Source: Welwitschia mirabilis
Lineage: Eukaryota; Gnetophyta; Gnetopsida; Welwitschiales
Length of the DNA stretch: 43,207 bases
Reading direction: 5' to 3'
Assembly: GCA_051453625.1 (NCBI GenBank)
Contig: JBOZIK010000001.1
Span: 66,900,784 to 66,943,990, forward strand
Numbering within the stretch: the stretch's first letter is position 1; each line of letters begins with the position of its first letter. Below the pieces are notes generated by a model. It searched no databases, was not told the origin of the DNA, and worked only from the letters and a program-made list of their open reading frames with translations. A program made the translations under genes and the position numbers. Below, piece after piece: positions 34,080 through 43,207 of the stretch.

Positions 34080-35590
34080 TTCATCAACAACAACAACTCA
34101 GAGAAGACAACATCTAAGTTATTAATTAGACACAAACCTAATCTTTATCATGGAAGAATATTTGGTTGTAAGAATTGGGTTCATGTGCCATTATAAATAA
34201 GAAGATGATAACGAATAAAAGCATTTTTTATATCTTTGATAAAGGAACTTTAAGCTGGAGACAAATACATGTGAAACGTTTGTGACTTTAATACACTAAA
34301 TTTTTAACTTTTTTTAAGATAAATAAAGTATATTTTGATAGCTATTTATAATAGGTTTTTGATAGCAAATAAGACTCTTCAACCCAAACTGATAGCAACC
34401 TATTAGAGCATTCTTTACCTTCCTTAATGCTTGATTAAATATTTGGTAAATATGTAAGAAAATAATAAGAAAACTTATAAGTTATGATTTCAATGTTAAG
34501 TAGCATTCAAGAATTAAGTACAATGAAATAAACACTTCAAAATAATTAATGATAGCAAGAAATAAGAAGGAGATCTAGTATATTAAAAATAATAATAGTT
34601 GGAATCTTTTCCCTAGGCTAAAAAGAAAGAATGTAATTCATATTAAACTAGTATACAAGGTGAATATCAATCAATAAAAAAATGTAACAACATTGAGATC
34701 TGAGTTAGTGAAAAAAGAATTCTTGTAAAAATAAAGTATTTATTATTTTTAAAGTAATGTTGGTATTACTAGAGTAAAGACCATTATGTTCCTACTTCCT
34801 TAGCATTCTAGTTTAATGCAATAATCTATTCTTAAGAGATTAGTTTAGCCTTATTAAATAGTTTTCAAGAAGAGGAAGTGTATGTATCACATCCAATAGG
34901 TTTTATGAAGAAAGAGATGAAAAATCATTTAAGGGAAAGAATGCACTTTGTTACCTTAAAAAAGGTACCAAGGGTTTAGTATATTAGATCATATATATCA
35001 CCTACTCAAGAATAATATCACCTACTCAAGACGAATAACACAAGATACATCACAAAATCTATTTTATTCTAGAAGTGAAAGGAAGTAAGGCATTCTTTAT
35101 ATCAATTTATGTAGATAATGATTTTTACTTTGCATCATGTAAAAACCTATTGAATGTTTCTAAAAGAAAGATGTAAGAACCATTTAATGTGAAATACACA
35201 AGATAGTTGTAATACTTTCTTAGTTTTGAATTTGAACAAAATAAGGAGGAAATTGTATTCCATTCAAACAAGTATGCAATAGACTTATTGAACAAATTTA
35301 ACATGCACAATGAAAATCTAATAACAATACCATTTTCATATAATTTTAGTGAAAGGTAAGAATTACAAAAAATAAATGCAACATATTATAAAAAAATCAA
35401 TAGATCATTATGGTATCTTACATATTGTAGACTAGATTTATAATTTCTAGCAAATATTCTTTCAAGACACCTAGCTAAATGAAATAAAGAATACTTGAAG
35501 ATAGTAAAATACTTTTTGATTCATATTAAAGGAATCATAAATAAAGAGATATAGCTTACAAAAGAAATGAATGCTTGATTTTGATACAAT
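34080..35590 (+). pseudogene. Ty1/copia integrase-RT-RNase H fragment
   Basis: On the plus strand, across several frames: HGRIFGCKNWVHVP near 34155-34195 (end of copia integrase), then EEEVYVSHPIGFMKKEMK near 34870-34920. A decayed YVDN at 35108-35119 stands where the copia RT catalytic YVDD belongs. Then come EEIVFHSNKYAIDLLNKFNM (about 35250-35310), NATYYKKINRSLWYLTYCR (35370-35430) and ILSRHLAKWNKEYLKIVKYF (35455-35515), the ordered blocks of copia RT and the start of RNase H. The protein kept in this order is about 500 residues long but riddled with stops. No LTRs were found, so it is a truncated copy. Confidence 0.78.
34997..35036 (+). repeat. 20-bp tandem duplication inside copia RT
   Basis: ATCACCTACTCAAG starts at 34997 and again at 35017. 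It is a local slippage duplication that adds 20 bases and shifts the RT frame. Confidence 0.7.
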
Positions 35591-35715
35591 AATGCTAATT
35601 TAGGAGAAGATTTAAAGGGGAAAAAACACTTTATAATTTTAGTATTTCATTACTTAAATATAGTTTTTTGGAAGTCTTGAAAGTAATAATGCATAACTCT
35701 CTCTTCTATGAAATG
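35591..35715. other. Spacer between copia fragment and LINE
   Basis: Only 125 bases. The end of the copia RNase H may continue into it, but I cannot follow it. Confidence 0.35.
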
Positions 35716-36529
35716 TTTTTTTTTCTTTTTTTTTTTTTGAATGATGTTGAAACTCTTATTAATAGTGAAAAAGTAATAGACCAGATCCTTACAAAGAACA
35801 TAAATAGATGGAGTAAACCATTTCTTAGTTCCCTAAGAGTAACTAAAGTAAAGGTTAAATTCTCCTTCATTCCGGTTGAGAGTTCATTACCAATCACCTA
35901 AACCTATTACCTGGTGCATCTTGTGGGGTGGTTTAATTTTGAAGACAATCTATATCCTATGATGTCTTAAGAATTAAGTTGTTTATGTAGAGCCTACATT
36001 GAGCATCTGGTTATTTGCTGGTTTATCATAATGCAGGGGTAGTAGACCTTAGAAAACATCAAAACTCAAACTGCTGAGAAGAATATACAAGAGAAGTATT
36101 ATGATATCTTGCTTCAGGAAAGCAATTGCATAACATAGTAAGCATGACTATGAAAATCAAGGCCTGAAGAGTAGCTACCTTAAGAGACTATCTTCCATCT
36201 CATCTACGGCCTCCTATTTTTATGAGCATCCTCCCTAGGATTAAGATATTCTTTAGTGTCCATGAGAAGGATGCTTTAAATAAGCCTTATGATCATAACC
36301 CATAATGAATTTTGATTGTAAGCAAGGGCCTAAAAAATTCTAAAATATAAGATATTTATTGTCCATTTGCTTTTCTTTAGCCTCAGTCCACAAGAAGATA
36401 ATCATAAAATGACCTAAATTAATAGACTGATCCACTCTTCTCCTCATAAATTTCAAAGAAATACCCATATCCTGACATAATTTTCTATTTTTCTGAGTAT
36501 CTTTCAGCCTCTGGATGGAAGAAATCTTG

Positions 36530-37500
36530 GTCTTTAGTTGTGTTTTAATCTCTTTAATCATGTGGTGGACATTGAAATATACCTATCTAAACAGAATTGC
36601 ATTCCTACCTTACCAAATGCAATAGATGCAAGATGTAATCAAGGACTTGATGATACTATGATGTGTAGTCCTAGATCGAAATATTTGTTTTATCCATTGC
36701 ACCAGTGTTGTCCAAGTAGCTGCATGAGGTTGTAGTTGTACCAAGTTCATGGCATATCAAAGTAATTCAATAAAAGAAAGGCACTCAAAGAAAAGGTGAT
36801 CTCTAGTTTCTTTAGCCATACCACAGAGAACATACTTAGGATCAATTTGAATACCAAATCTAAGTAGTCTATCGTTGGTGATAAGCCTGTTATTACAAGC
36901 AAGTCATGAAATGATTGTTTTAGTATGAAAAATCTATTCCACATAAGAGAACATCACTCTACCTTGGGATCCTATTCACATACCTGTAAATATGTAGAGG
37001 AAGTAGAGAAAAGTATAGCAACTACAATCCATAATAGTACACTACTTAAAAATTCTATACAAATCCCTCTCTGACATCTAAGTTTTAGTATTTTTTTGAT
37101 GATCTAAGATGTGCTTTGCTTCATCTGATAGTGCCAAATATTTATATCTTTAAAATAGTATTTATTACACCACTTGATCCAAAGGATATCTTTCTTGAGT
37201 GTTAAATCCCATAGCTGAGTTAACACAAGAGCTTTAGTTATCAAAGTAGAATCAATCAAACCTAATCCACCTACAACCTTTGTCTTTACCAGATTATGCC
37301 ATGCTATAGGAGCCTTCTTAGTTTAATCATTAGACCCTATTTAAAGAAATCTTTTACATAATGAATCAATCTTAAATAGGACCTTCTTAGGTAGTAGAAA
37401 TACCCTACACCAAAAATAATATAGGCTCTAAAGTATAGCTTTAACTAAGATAAGTCTTCCTACATGTGAAAGGAATTTTGTAGTCTAGAATCTTATTCTC
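36530..37500 (-). pseudogene. LINE ORF2 C-terminal region with zf-RVT
   Basis: Minus-strand translation around 37250-37310 gives KAPIAWHNLVKTKVVGGLGL, the segment after the thumb in plant LINEs. At 36781-36845 one frame reads PKYVLCGMAKETRDHLFFEC, the zf-RVT zinc finger (C-x2-C ... H-x4-C pattern), with all four metal ligands present. Open frames covering the same bases in other phases are shadows. Frame changes and stops separate these blocks. Confidence 0.75.
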
Positions 37501-38560
37501 TCTATTATCCTCAGAATTATAGGTAAATAATTAGTAATGAAAAAACTCTTGGAGTTGATAGGAATTCTAAGATATCTAATTGGAAGGAAGTCTTCACTAA
37601 AACCTAAAACAAGGAGATATCTTTCTTTTTATCCATGTAAGATACCTTCAAAGAAAGCTGGACTCTTGGTTAAATTTGCTTCAAATATAGAAACATCTGA
37701 GAAATACTTTAAATTTTATTTCAAACATCCAATGGAACTATCATCTTTTGTACAAAATAGGAATAAATCATCTACATAACATAGATGAGTGATTTGAAGC
37801 CTATGACACTTTGGATAATAGTGGAATTAAGAATCCTCAACCATTTTCCTAAGACCCCTAGACAAATATTTCATTACTAGGAAGAAGAGGTAAGAAGACA
37901 TTGGATCTTCTTGATAATTCTCCACTCACTATAACTGAATAGTACAAAGTGGTAACATAAACCAAAATCCATTTGATCACTCTGAGAGAAAATTCCAAAC
38001 CAATCAAAAAATTCTTAAGAAAATACCATGATACTGAATCATAGGCCTTTCTTAAATCCACCTTGAGTACAAACCTTAGGCATACATGTTTCCTTCCATA
38101 ATGCTGGATAAGTTTTTGAGCCAGTGAAATGTTATGAATAATATTCTTCTGAGGTATGAAAGAACCTTAATTATCTCCCACAAGTAAAGTAATAACACCT
38201 TTAAGCCCATGAGTAATAATTTTTGTAATGGCTTTTTATGTCACGTTACAATAAGCTATTAGCATGAAATCTAAAGCCACATTAGGGTAAGCAGCTTTGG
38301 CGATTAAAGAAACAGCTATGGAGTTGATACTCTTTGGCATGTTATAGTCAATGAAGAATTGTGTAATGGCCTTGCAAATGTCCTCTCTAATGATATTCCA
38401 TAAGGACTTAAAAAACTTGACCGATAATCCATCAGGTCCAAGATCTTTGTCATTGTCAATCATGAAGAAAGCCTTTCTAATTTCATCAGAAGTGATAGGT
38501 TCACATAGCTCTATGCACTACTCATCATTTATTTTAGGGTTAGCATTCAAAATTGTATGA
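37501..38560 (-). pseudogene. LINE ORF2 reverse transcriptase relic
   Basis: In order on the minus strand: EPITSDEIRKA-like sequence near 38490, GPDG at 38428-38439 followed by LSVKFFKSLWNII, YPNVALDFMLIAYCNVT near 38240-38290, then VDLRKAYDSVSWYFLKNFL near 38000-38060. The catalytic loop is intact as YVDD at 37767-37778 (ITHLCYVDDLFLFC), followed by EANLTKS. These are the RT blocks of the plant L1 clade in the right spacing. The block around the usual RQGDPLSP is destroyed by a frame change (near 37880-37920), and several stops lie between blocks. Confidence 0.85.
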
Positions 38561-39109
38561 TCTATTTTAGTTTTATCCACCTCATTCACTAACAAACTCT
38601 AAAAGAAAGTTATAAGTTCCTATTGTACTGCATCAGTCTGATCAAGCACTTGTTCATTAGCACAATGAATGAAACCAATAGTAGAACAGGGTCTCCTTTA
38701 CTTAATGCAAGCATGAAAATAAGTAGAGTTTAAGTTACCTTTTGATGTTCACTTGATTTTAGCTCTTTATTTATTAAAGAGAAATTCATGAATAAGCAAC
38801 TTCTTATAATGTAGAATAAAGATCCTTTCTCTCTCAATTAAATTACTATCATCAGGTGAAATATTCAAGTGCTTTTGGATATCTGTAAGCTCAGGCTTTG
38901 CACCTCACATCATTTGTCTTATGCCTCTTGTAACATGACTAAACTTAGCCTTGAGTCCCTATTTAATGTGTTTAAATTTCCTCTGGATGTCAAATAAAGT
39001 ATTGCAAAAAGGATAGAAAAATAACTTTACATGAATGACTCTGTTATACTCATCATCATCACATCAAAAATTACAAAATATAAACAGTGCACTAAACTTG
39101 AGGCCTTCA

Positions 39110-39720
39110 TTACACTTTAAGATAACTGAAGAGTGATTAGATTGTTCTAGAGCAAGGAAATTAAAAAATGAATGGGGAAAAGAATCGAGCCACTTATCAT
39201 TGATCAGAAGTCTATTCAATTTGCACAGAATTTCACCTTCCCTTTGATGTTTATTAGATCATGTGTACAAATATTCTATACTCTTTAGATTAGTCAAATA
39301 AGTATTATGAAATAAATTCTGGAGCTCCTCTATATCTCTAGTATCCATAAGAATACCATTAATTTTTTCTACAAGATCAACAATGCAATTATAGTCCCCT
39401 AGAAGGACCCAAGGTAGTTGAGAAGACTTAGCAATATTGACTATATTATTTCATAAAGGTTCTCTTTCTTTAATAGTGTTAAACCATATACAAAATATGT
39501 TAATAAATTAATGGTAATGAAAGAAATTCATTTTAAGATAAATACTCATATTCGATGGTTCATTGATAATGTTTTAGCCATTAACTTAGGGAAAAGCCAT
39601 ATACAACATAAAAGAAGCAAGCACATTAACATCCAGTACAACTAAATTAAAGAGGAGTCAAAATTAAAACAATGAACCTAATTTATCTAAATACTAAAGA
39701 ATAATTTTTTAAGCTTATCA
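39110..39720 (-). pseudogene. LINE ORF2 endonuclease relic (C-terminal part)
   Basis: This is the domain that nicks target DNA at the start of target-primed reverse transcription. The minus strand shows PWVLLGDYNCIVDLVEKING with the catalytic GD-(F/Y)-N motif at 39388-39399, then CKLNRLLINDKWLDSFPHS. At 39133-39141 it reads SNH where the family has the catalytic pair SDH, a G-to-A type change. FVYGL near 39520 is a further conserved block. The N-terminal half, with the first catalytic residues, is absent or unrecognisable. Confidence 0.8.
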
Positions 39721-39938
39721 TAAAGGAAATTAATATGAAAAGAATGAAATCCTAGTGTATTTTGTAGGATTAATAGACTTGTAATTTAAAAGAGGAAATG
39801 TTAGTTATGGCTAATTTATAGGTCATTATTTTGTAATATCATTTGTTAAATTTTATTCTTAGTTTTGATGTCTTATTAGGCATTATGTTGTTAGAAATGA
39901 GAAATACTAGTCATATTTTAAGTTATTTACATTTTATC
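39721..39938. other. Spacer between LINE and Element D
   Basis: About 220 bases in which I see no coding block and no repeat. It may include an unrecognised part of the LINE. Confidence 0.35.
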
Positions 39939-40250
39939 TGATAGGATTGAGAACCTTAGAGGGGGGTGAATAGGTTCTTAAAAATAAAATAATGTATTCT
40001 AAATGAATCAAAGATATATCAAAAAGTTCCACAAAATAATTTACTAATTTAAAATATGCATGAAAAGAAAAGCTAATAGAAGTAAATAAATGAACTAACT
40101 GAAAGCACAAAATACCAAATAGATGCATGTAGGATTTGTAATAATTCAAGAAACCCTACTTTACTCCTGATAATTAGATTATCACTAAGCTTGATCTGGA
40201 TCTTTGTTACTTTATAAGTATTCTAGGTTCACCTGTAACCTTTAGAAACT

Positions 40251-40349
40251 GACTTTTCCAGACTTAGTCTTAACATTTGAATGGACTTTTCAAGGCTTAG
40301 TATTAACCTTTGAATAGATATTTTAAGGCTTAGTCTTCACCTTTTTCAT
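40251..40349. repeat. Three-unit 33-bp tandem repeat in the Element D LTR
   Basis: Units at 40251-40283, 40284-40316 and 40317-40349 share the pattern GA(C/T)TTTTC-A-GCTTAGTCTTAAC-TTTGAAT with a few differences each. A fourth, degraded unit may precede them (40222-40250, ending CCTGTAACCTTTAGAAACT). Confidence 0.8.
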
Positions 40350-40821
40350 GATGTAGAATAGTGATGGAATGATGCTGAGATATAGGGATATTACTTATTC
40401 TTGATATAGTGGATTTGATGGAGCTCTTCACCTATAGATGTACAATAGATAAAAAATTAGATTTGATCTTGAATGTAGAGATAATACAGACAATATATCT
40501 TTCTTAGTCAGGAGTAAAAATTCTAAGACTCAATAGTGAATATCACAAGATTTTAGTACTAGTTCCTCGAATCCAAAAGATTAACAAGATTGAAAAAGGT
40601 TCCAAAGGATTCTTTAGTTATCTATCTTTTGGCTATTTATATTAAAAGGCTTTTAGGATTTATTACATTTGAAAACGTACTTTCAATAGCTATAAATGAC
40701 TAGAAAATGGCTATCTAAAAGATATATAATATACACAAAATGAATAGAAAATTTTAGTTCTATTCTGTCTAGTTGACCCCTCAAAAGTTCAGTCGACCCC
40801 ATCTAGTGTTGTAACTTACAC

Positions 40822-41460
40822 NNNNNNNNNNNNNNNNNNNNNNNNNNNNNNNNNNNNNNNNNNNNNNNNNNNNNNNNNNNNNNNNNNNNNNNNNNNNNNN
40901 NNNNNNNNNNNNNNNNNNNNNNNNNNNNNNNNNNNNNNNNNNNNNNNNNNNNNNNNNNNNNNNNNNNNNNNNNNNNNNNNNNNNNNNNNNNNNNNNNNNN
41001 NNNNNNNNNNNNNNNNNNNNNNNNNNNNNNNNNNNNNNNNNNNNNNNNNNNNNNNNNNNNNNNNNNNNNNNNNNNNNNNNNNNNNNNNNNNNNNNNNNNN
41101 NNNNNNNNNNNNNNNNNNNNNNNNNNNNNNNNNNNNNNNNNNNNNNNNNNNNNNNNNNNNNNNNNNNNNNNNNNNNNNNNNNNNNNNNNNNNNNNNNNNN
41201 NNNNNNNNNNNNNNNNNNNNNNNNNNNNNNNNNNNNNNNNNNNNNNNNNNNNNNNNNNNNNNNNNNNNNNNNNNNNNNNNNNNNNNNNNNNNNNNNNNNN
41301 NNNNNNNNNNNNNNNNNNNNNNNNNNNNNNNNNNNNNNNNNNNNNNNNNNNNNNNNNNNNNNNNNNNNNNNNNNNNNNNNNNNNNNNNNNNNNNNNNNNN
41401 NNNNNNNNNNNNNNNNNNNNNNNNNNNNNNNNNNNNNNNNNNNNNNNNNNNNNNNNNNNN
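40822..41460. other. Assembly gap (639 N) in the Element D LTR
   Basis: Unknown bases. The long open frames that span it consist of N and are not genes. Confidence 0.9.
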
Positions 41461-41468
41461 ATCTAACA

Positions 41469-41480
41469 ATCTCCCCCTTT
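41469..41480 (-). promoter_or_regulatory. Polypurine tract of Element D
   Basis: The minus strand reads AAAGGGGGAGAT immediately before the LTR start TGTTAG. This is the standard tract of many plant LTR retrotransposons and fixes the element's orientation. Confidence 0.7.
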
Positions 41481-42242
41481 AACATTGATGGTAAATAATA
41501 CTTAGTTGTAAATATTTAGGACTTAGAAAAGCTCCCTCTCACAAAATGCCTATTAATCTCTTACAAAATATTACACCTTTTGAAACAACTTGACACATTT
41601 TAAATAATCAAATTTTGTACTTAAAATAAAATAACTTTAATGTGCACATTTAAAGAGTTAAGAACACAAATTTATAAAAAGCATAATGTGATCATATAAA
41701 CCATTAATCATTTTGATCAATCGACACATTTTAGAGTTCATTTTTAATATTGGACATCAACATTTAAATTTATGAAATAATCATTTAAGACTTTAAAATT
41801 TATGTTAAACACATATGATACTAATGGAAAAACATGTTAAGCACATATGATTTACACAAGCATAAAAAGATTTGAGATATTAATTAAAAATAATTTAGAG
41901 CATAAAAGAAAAGTACATGTAGATTTCATTAAACATATACAAACATTACAAAATAAAAGTACTCATCAAGAGTATACTACATCTAAAATCATAAGAAAAC
42001 ATCCAACAACAAACAACTAATTCTTTTCCTTTTGATACCAATGACAAATAAGAGAATAAAAACACTTAAGAAAAACATAATTTGAAGCTTCTAATCAGAT
42101 TNNNNNNNNNNNNNNNNNNNNNNNNNNNNNNNNNNNNNNNNNNNNNNNNNNNNNNNNNNNNNNNNNNNNNNNNNNNNNNNNNNNNNNNNNNNNNNNNNNN
42201 NGAGAGAACAATGGAGCATAAGAAAAACATAATTTGAAGCTT
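41481..42242 (-). other. Element D 3' untranslated region
   Basis: AT-rich sequence between the ORF and the polypurine tract. It includes a 100-N gap (42102-42201) flanked by an exact 34-base duplication (42068-42101 and 42220-42253), which looks like unmerged overlap. Confidence 0.6.
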
Positions 42243-43205
42243 CTAATCAGATTCCTCCTCCTCTTCTTCTTCTTCTTCAGAGTATTCCTCTGAATCTTCT
42301 TCATCTCCTCTTATACATGCTGATCTGGTGGTCTCTGCTAAAGTATTAGTAATGTCATACCCAGCTACTATGAGTGCTTCCTTCATGTGTCTAGTATAAG
42401 ACTCAATCCATCTCAGATATGAAAGAGTCTCATCAAGAGAGGCTCCCTTTAAAGAGTGTGACTTTGAGGATTTCTTGAAGGGGATAAAGATGTGCATACA
42501 AGATAAAGTTACATGCCCAATGAGTACCATAGGCTAGAGGGTTTCAAGTTTTGGATGGAATGTTACATGAAAATAATGGCACAATTTTGTGATAAGCATG
42601 GAGTAGTGTAATGCCCTAGTCCTATGATACTCTAACTGAGGGACCCTATTCTTCAGTATAGTGGAAAGAGTATCAATAGAATGCTCTGTCCCTACCAAAT
42701 ACATCAGATAGGCTCTATAACTGGAGGCCTTATCATAATGCCCAGCTAAAAGTAAGAAATTATAAGTGAAAATCAAGTGAATAAAGTGGTACTTTAGTGT
42801 CAATAAAGAAGTAGAAAGAGTGTGTTTCTAACAGTAAACCTTAACACAGATCTCCCTGGTAATAGCAGGCTTGTCTTCCATAGTGTCTTGAAAAGGCTAA
42901 AACTCTTCATAGTTACCTCTGAGAAGATCAGTCAGATCAGAAATGAGATTTGTAATTACTTTCAACTGCTTCCCCAAAATAAGGATTTCAAGGGTTCCTG
43001 AATCATGATCATAAAAAGCATTATAGTAAAACATTCAAGTAAGAAATAAATAATCAGAACCAAAAACATCTAGAAAATAATCAAAATCCTGATTTTTCAG
43101 GAGCTAAATGATATCTCTGAGCTCTTTAAGATCTAAGATTATCATAGACTGTTCTTGACACACTAGCTTCTTCTCGAACTTCACTGAGAACTTGTCAACA
43201 TCTTT
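42243..43205 (-). pseudogene. Putative plant transposon protein (Transposase_32-like), five in-frame stops, 5' end outside the window
   Basis: One minus-strand frame runs from the window edge to a TAG at 42243-42245 with no frameshift, interrupted by only five stops at 43104-43106, 43035-43037, 42897-42899, 42828-42830 and 42534-42536. The longest clear part includes HYDKASSYRAYLMYLVGTEH and RVPQLEYHRTRALHYSMLIT. This is the pattern of the plant-specific family annotated 'putative plant transposon protein': a conserved helical core in ORFs carried by LTR elements, with no proven enzymatic role. The C-terminus is strongly acidic (SEEYSEEEEEEEEESD). It is far better preserved than any other coding relic in the window. 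Family assignment is by resemblance. The stop pattern suggests C-to-T decay rather than frameshifting. Confidence 0.65.
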
Positions 43206-43207
43206 CT

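Larger units (their letters stand above)
35716..39720 (-). mobile_element. L1-type LINE, 5'-truncated, with poly(A) tail
   Basis: A T-rich run at 35716-35738 (one C at 35725) is the poly(A) tail of a minus-strand LINE; just upstream of it the minus strand reads GTTTCAACATCATTC. Reading rightward on the minus strand come the C-terminal zinc finger, reverse transcriptase and apurinic-type endonuclease of a plant L1 ORF2, in the correct relative order. ORF1 and the 5' leader are missing, so the copy is truncated near 39720, as is usual for LINEs. No target duplication was found. Confidence 0.82.
39939..41468 (-). repeat. 3' LTR of Element D (inferred)
   Basis: Its ends are TGATAGGATTGAG and CTAACA on the plus strand. 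No second copy is visible, so the call rests on terminal bases, the adjacent polypurine tract and the AGAGGGGGGTGAATAGG motif near 39957-39973, which recurs in plant LTR-type repeats. Near the middle AGTTGACCCC and AGTCGACCCC (40771-40780 and 40791-40800) stand 20 bases apart. A 639-N gap (40822-41460) covers much of its right part. Confidence 0.5.
39939..43207 (-). mobile_element. Element D: minus-strand LTR retrotransposon, partial at the window edge
   Basis: The left part (39939-41468) starts TG and ends CA and is followed by a pyrimidine block (ATCTCCCCCTTT). On the minus strand this reads AAAGGGGGAGAT before TGTTAGAT, the polypurine-tract/LTR junction seen in many plant LTR retrotransposons. 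The 3' LTR is therefore on the left and the interior runs to the right and leaves the window. The interior visible here carries an ORF related to the plant transposon protein family, not gag-pol. With the second LTR outside the window, family and completeness are unknown. Confidence 0.62.

Noticed and set aside
35668-35901. 77-codon plus-strand open frame crossing the T run
   Set aside because: It runs through the LINE poly(A) tail and 3' end in antisense; not a gene.
36538-36735. Plus-strand frame with many Cys
   Set aside because: Opposite strand of the LINE ORF2 C-terminal part; the Cys spacing fits no zinc-binding family.
37537-37779. 80-codon plus-strand open frame rich in Lys
   Set aside because: Antisense of the LINE reverse transcriptase, including the YVDD site.
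42243-42330. Acidic Glu-rich tail as an independent low-complexity gene
   Set aside because: It is in frame with the upstream plant transposon protein ORF and is simply its C-terminus.

Overview
The window looks like AT-rich intergenic DNA from a flowering-plant nuclear genome. I see no intact host gene. It is packed with old, mutated retrotransposons lying end to end. The plant assignment rests on the families present: Ty3/gypsy elements of the Athila/Tat kind, a Ty1/copia fragment, a plant L1-type LINE whose ORF2 ends in a zf-RVT zinc finger, and an ORF resembling the plant-specific 'putative plant transposon protein' family. A decayed fragment of a nuclear gene for an organellar (mitochondrial-type) ribosomal protein L7/L12 fits too. 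CpG is very scarce (3 in bases 1-1020 by hand count) and many stops look like C-to-T products, as expected of long-methylated DNA.

Layout. Element A (about 491-8635, minus strand) is a Ty3/gypsy relic with two 1.3-2.1 kb LTRs, decayed gag and gag-protease linker, and a protease, but no reverse transcriptase or integrase. Element B (8966-19502, minus strand) is bounded by a matching 5-bp target duplication (TTTAT) and has LTRs of roughly 1.8 kb, each carrying three units of a 66-bp tandem repeat. Its 6-kb interior has no recognisable gag or pol but holds the L7/L12 fragment. Element C (about 19664-33635, plus strand) is a large Athila-like gypsy element with LTRs, a primer binding site, gag, protease, RT, RNase H and integrase in order. 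A further 4.2 kb lies between pol and the 3' LTR, with a possible plant-transposon-protein remnant.

After C come a Ty1/copia RT-RNase H fragment (34080-35590, plus), a 4-kb 5'-truncated LINE on the minus strand with its poly(A) tail (35716-39720), and Element D (39939 to beyond the right edge, minus). D has a 3' LTR, a polypurine tract, and a long ORF broken by five in-frame stops and related to the plant transposon protein family.

None of these open frames is likely to make a functional protein. The window's history is one of serial insertion and methylation-driven decay. Several N gaps are flanked by duplicated sequence that looks like unmerged contig overlap, so local repeat counts and distances there should not be trusted. 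I found no convincing new functional system. The points most worth a second look are the host-gene fragment inside the non-autonomous Element B, the tandem repeat in its LTRs, and the plant-transposon-protein ORF inside an LTR element.
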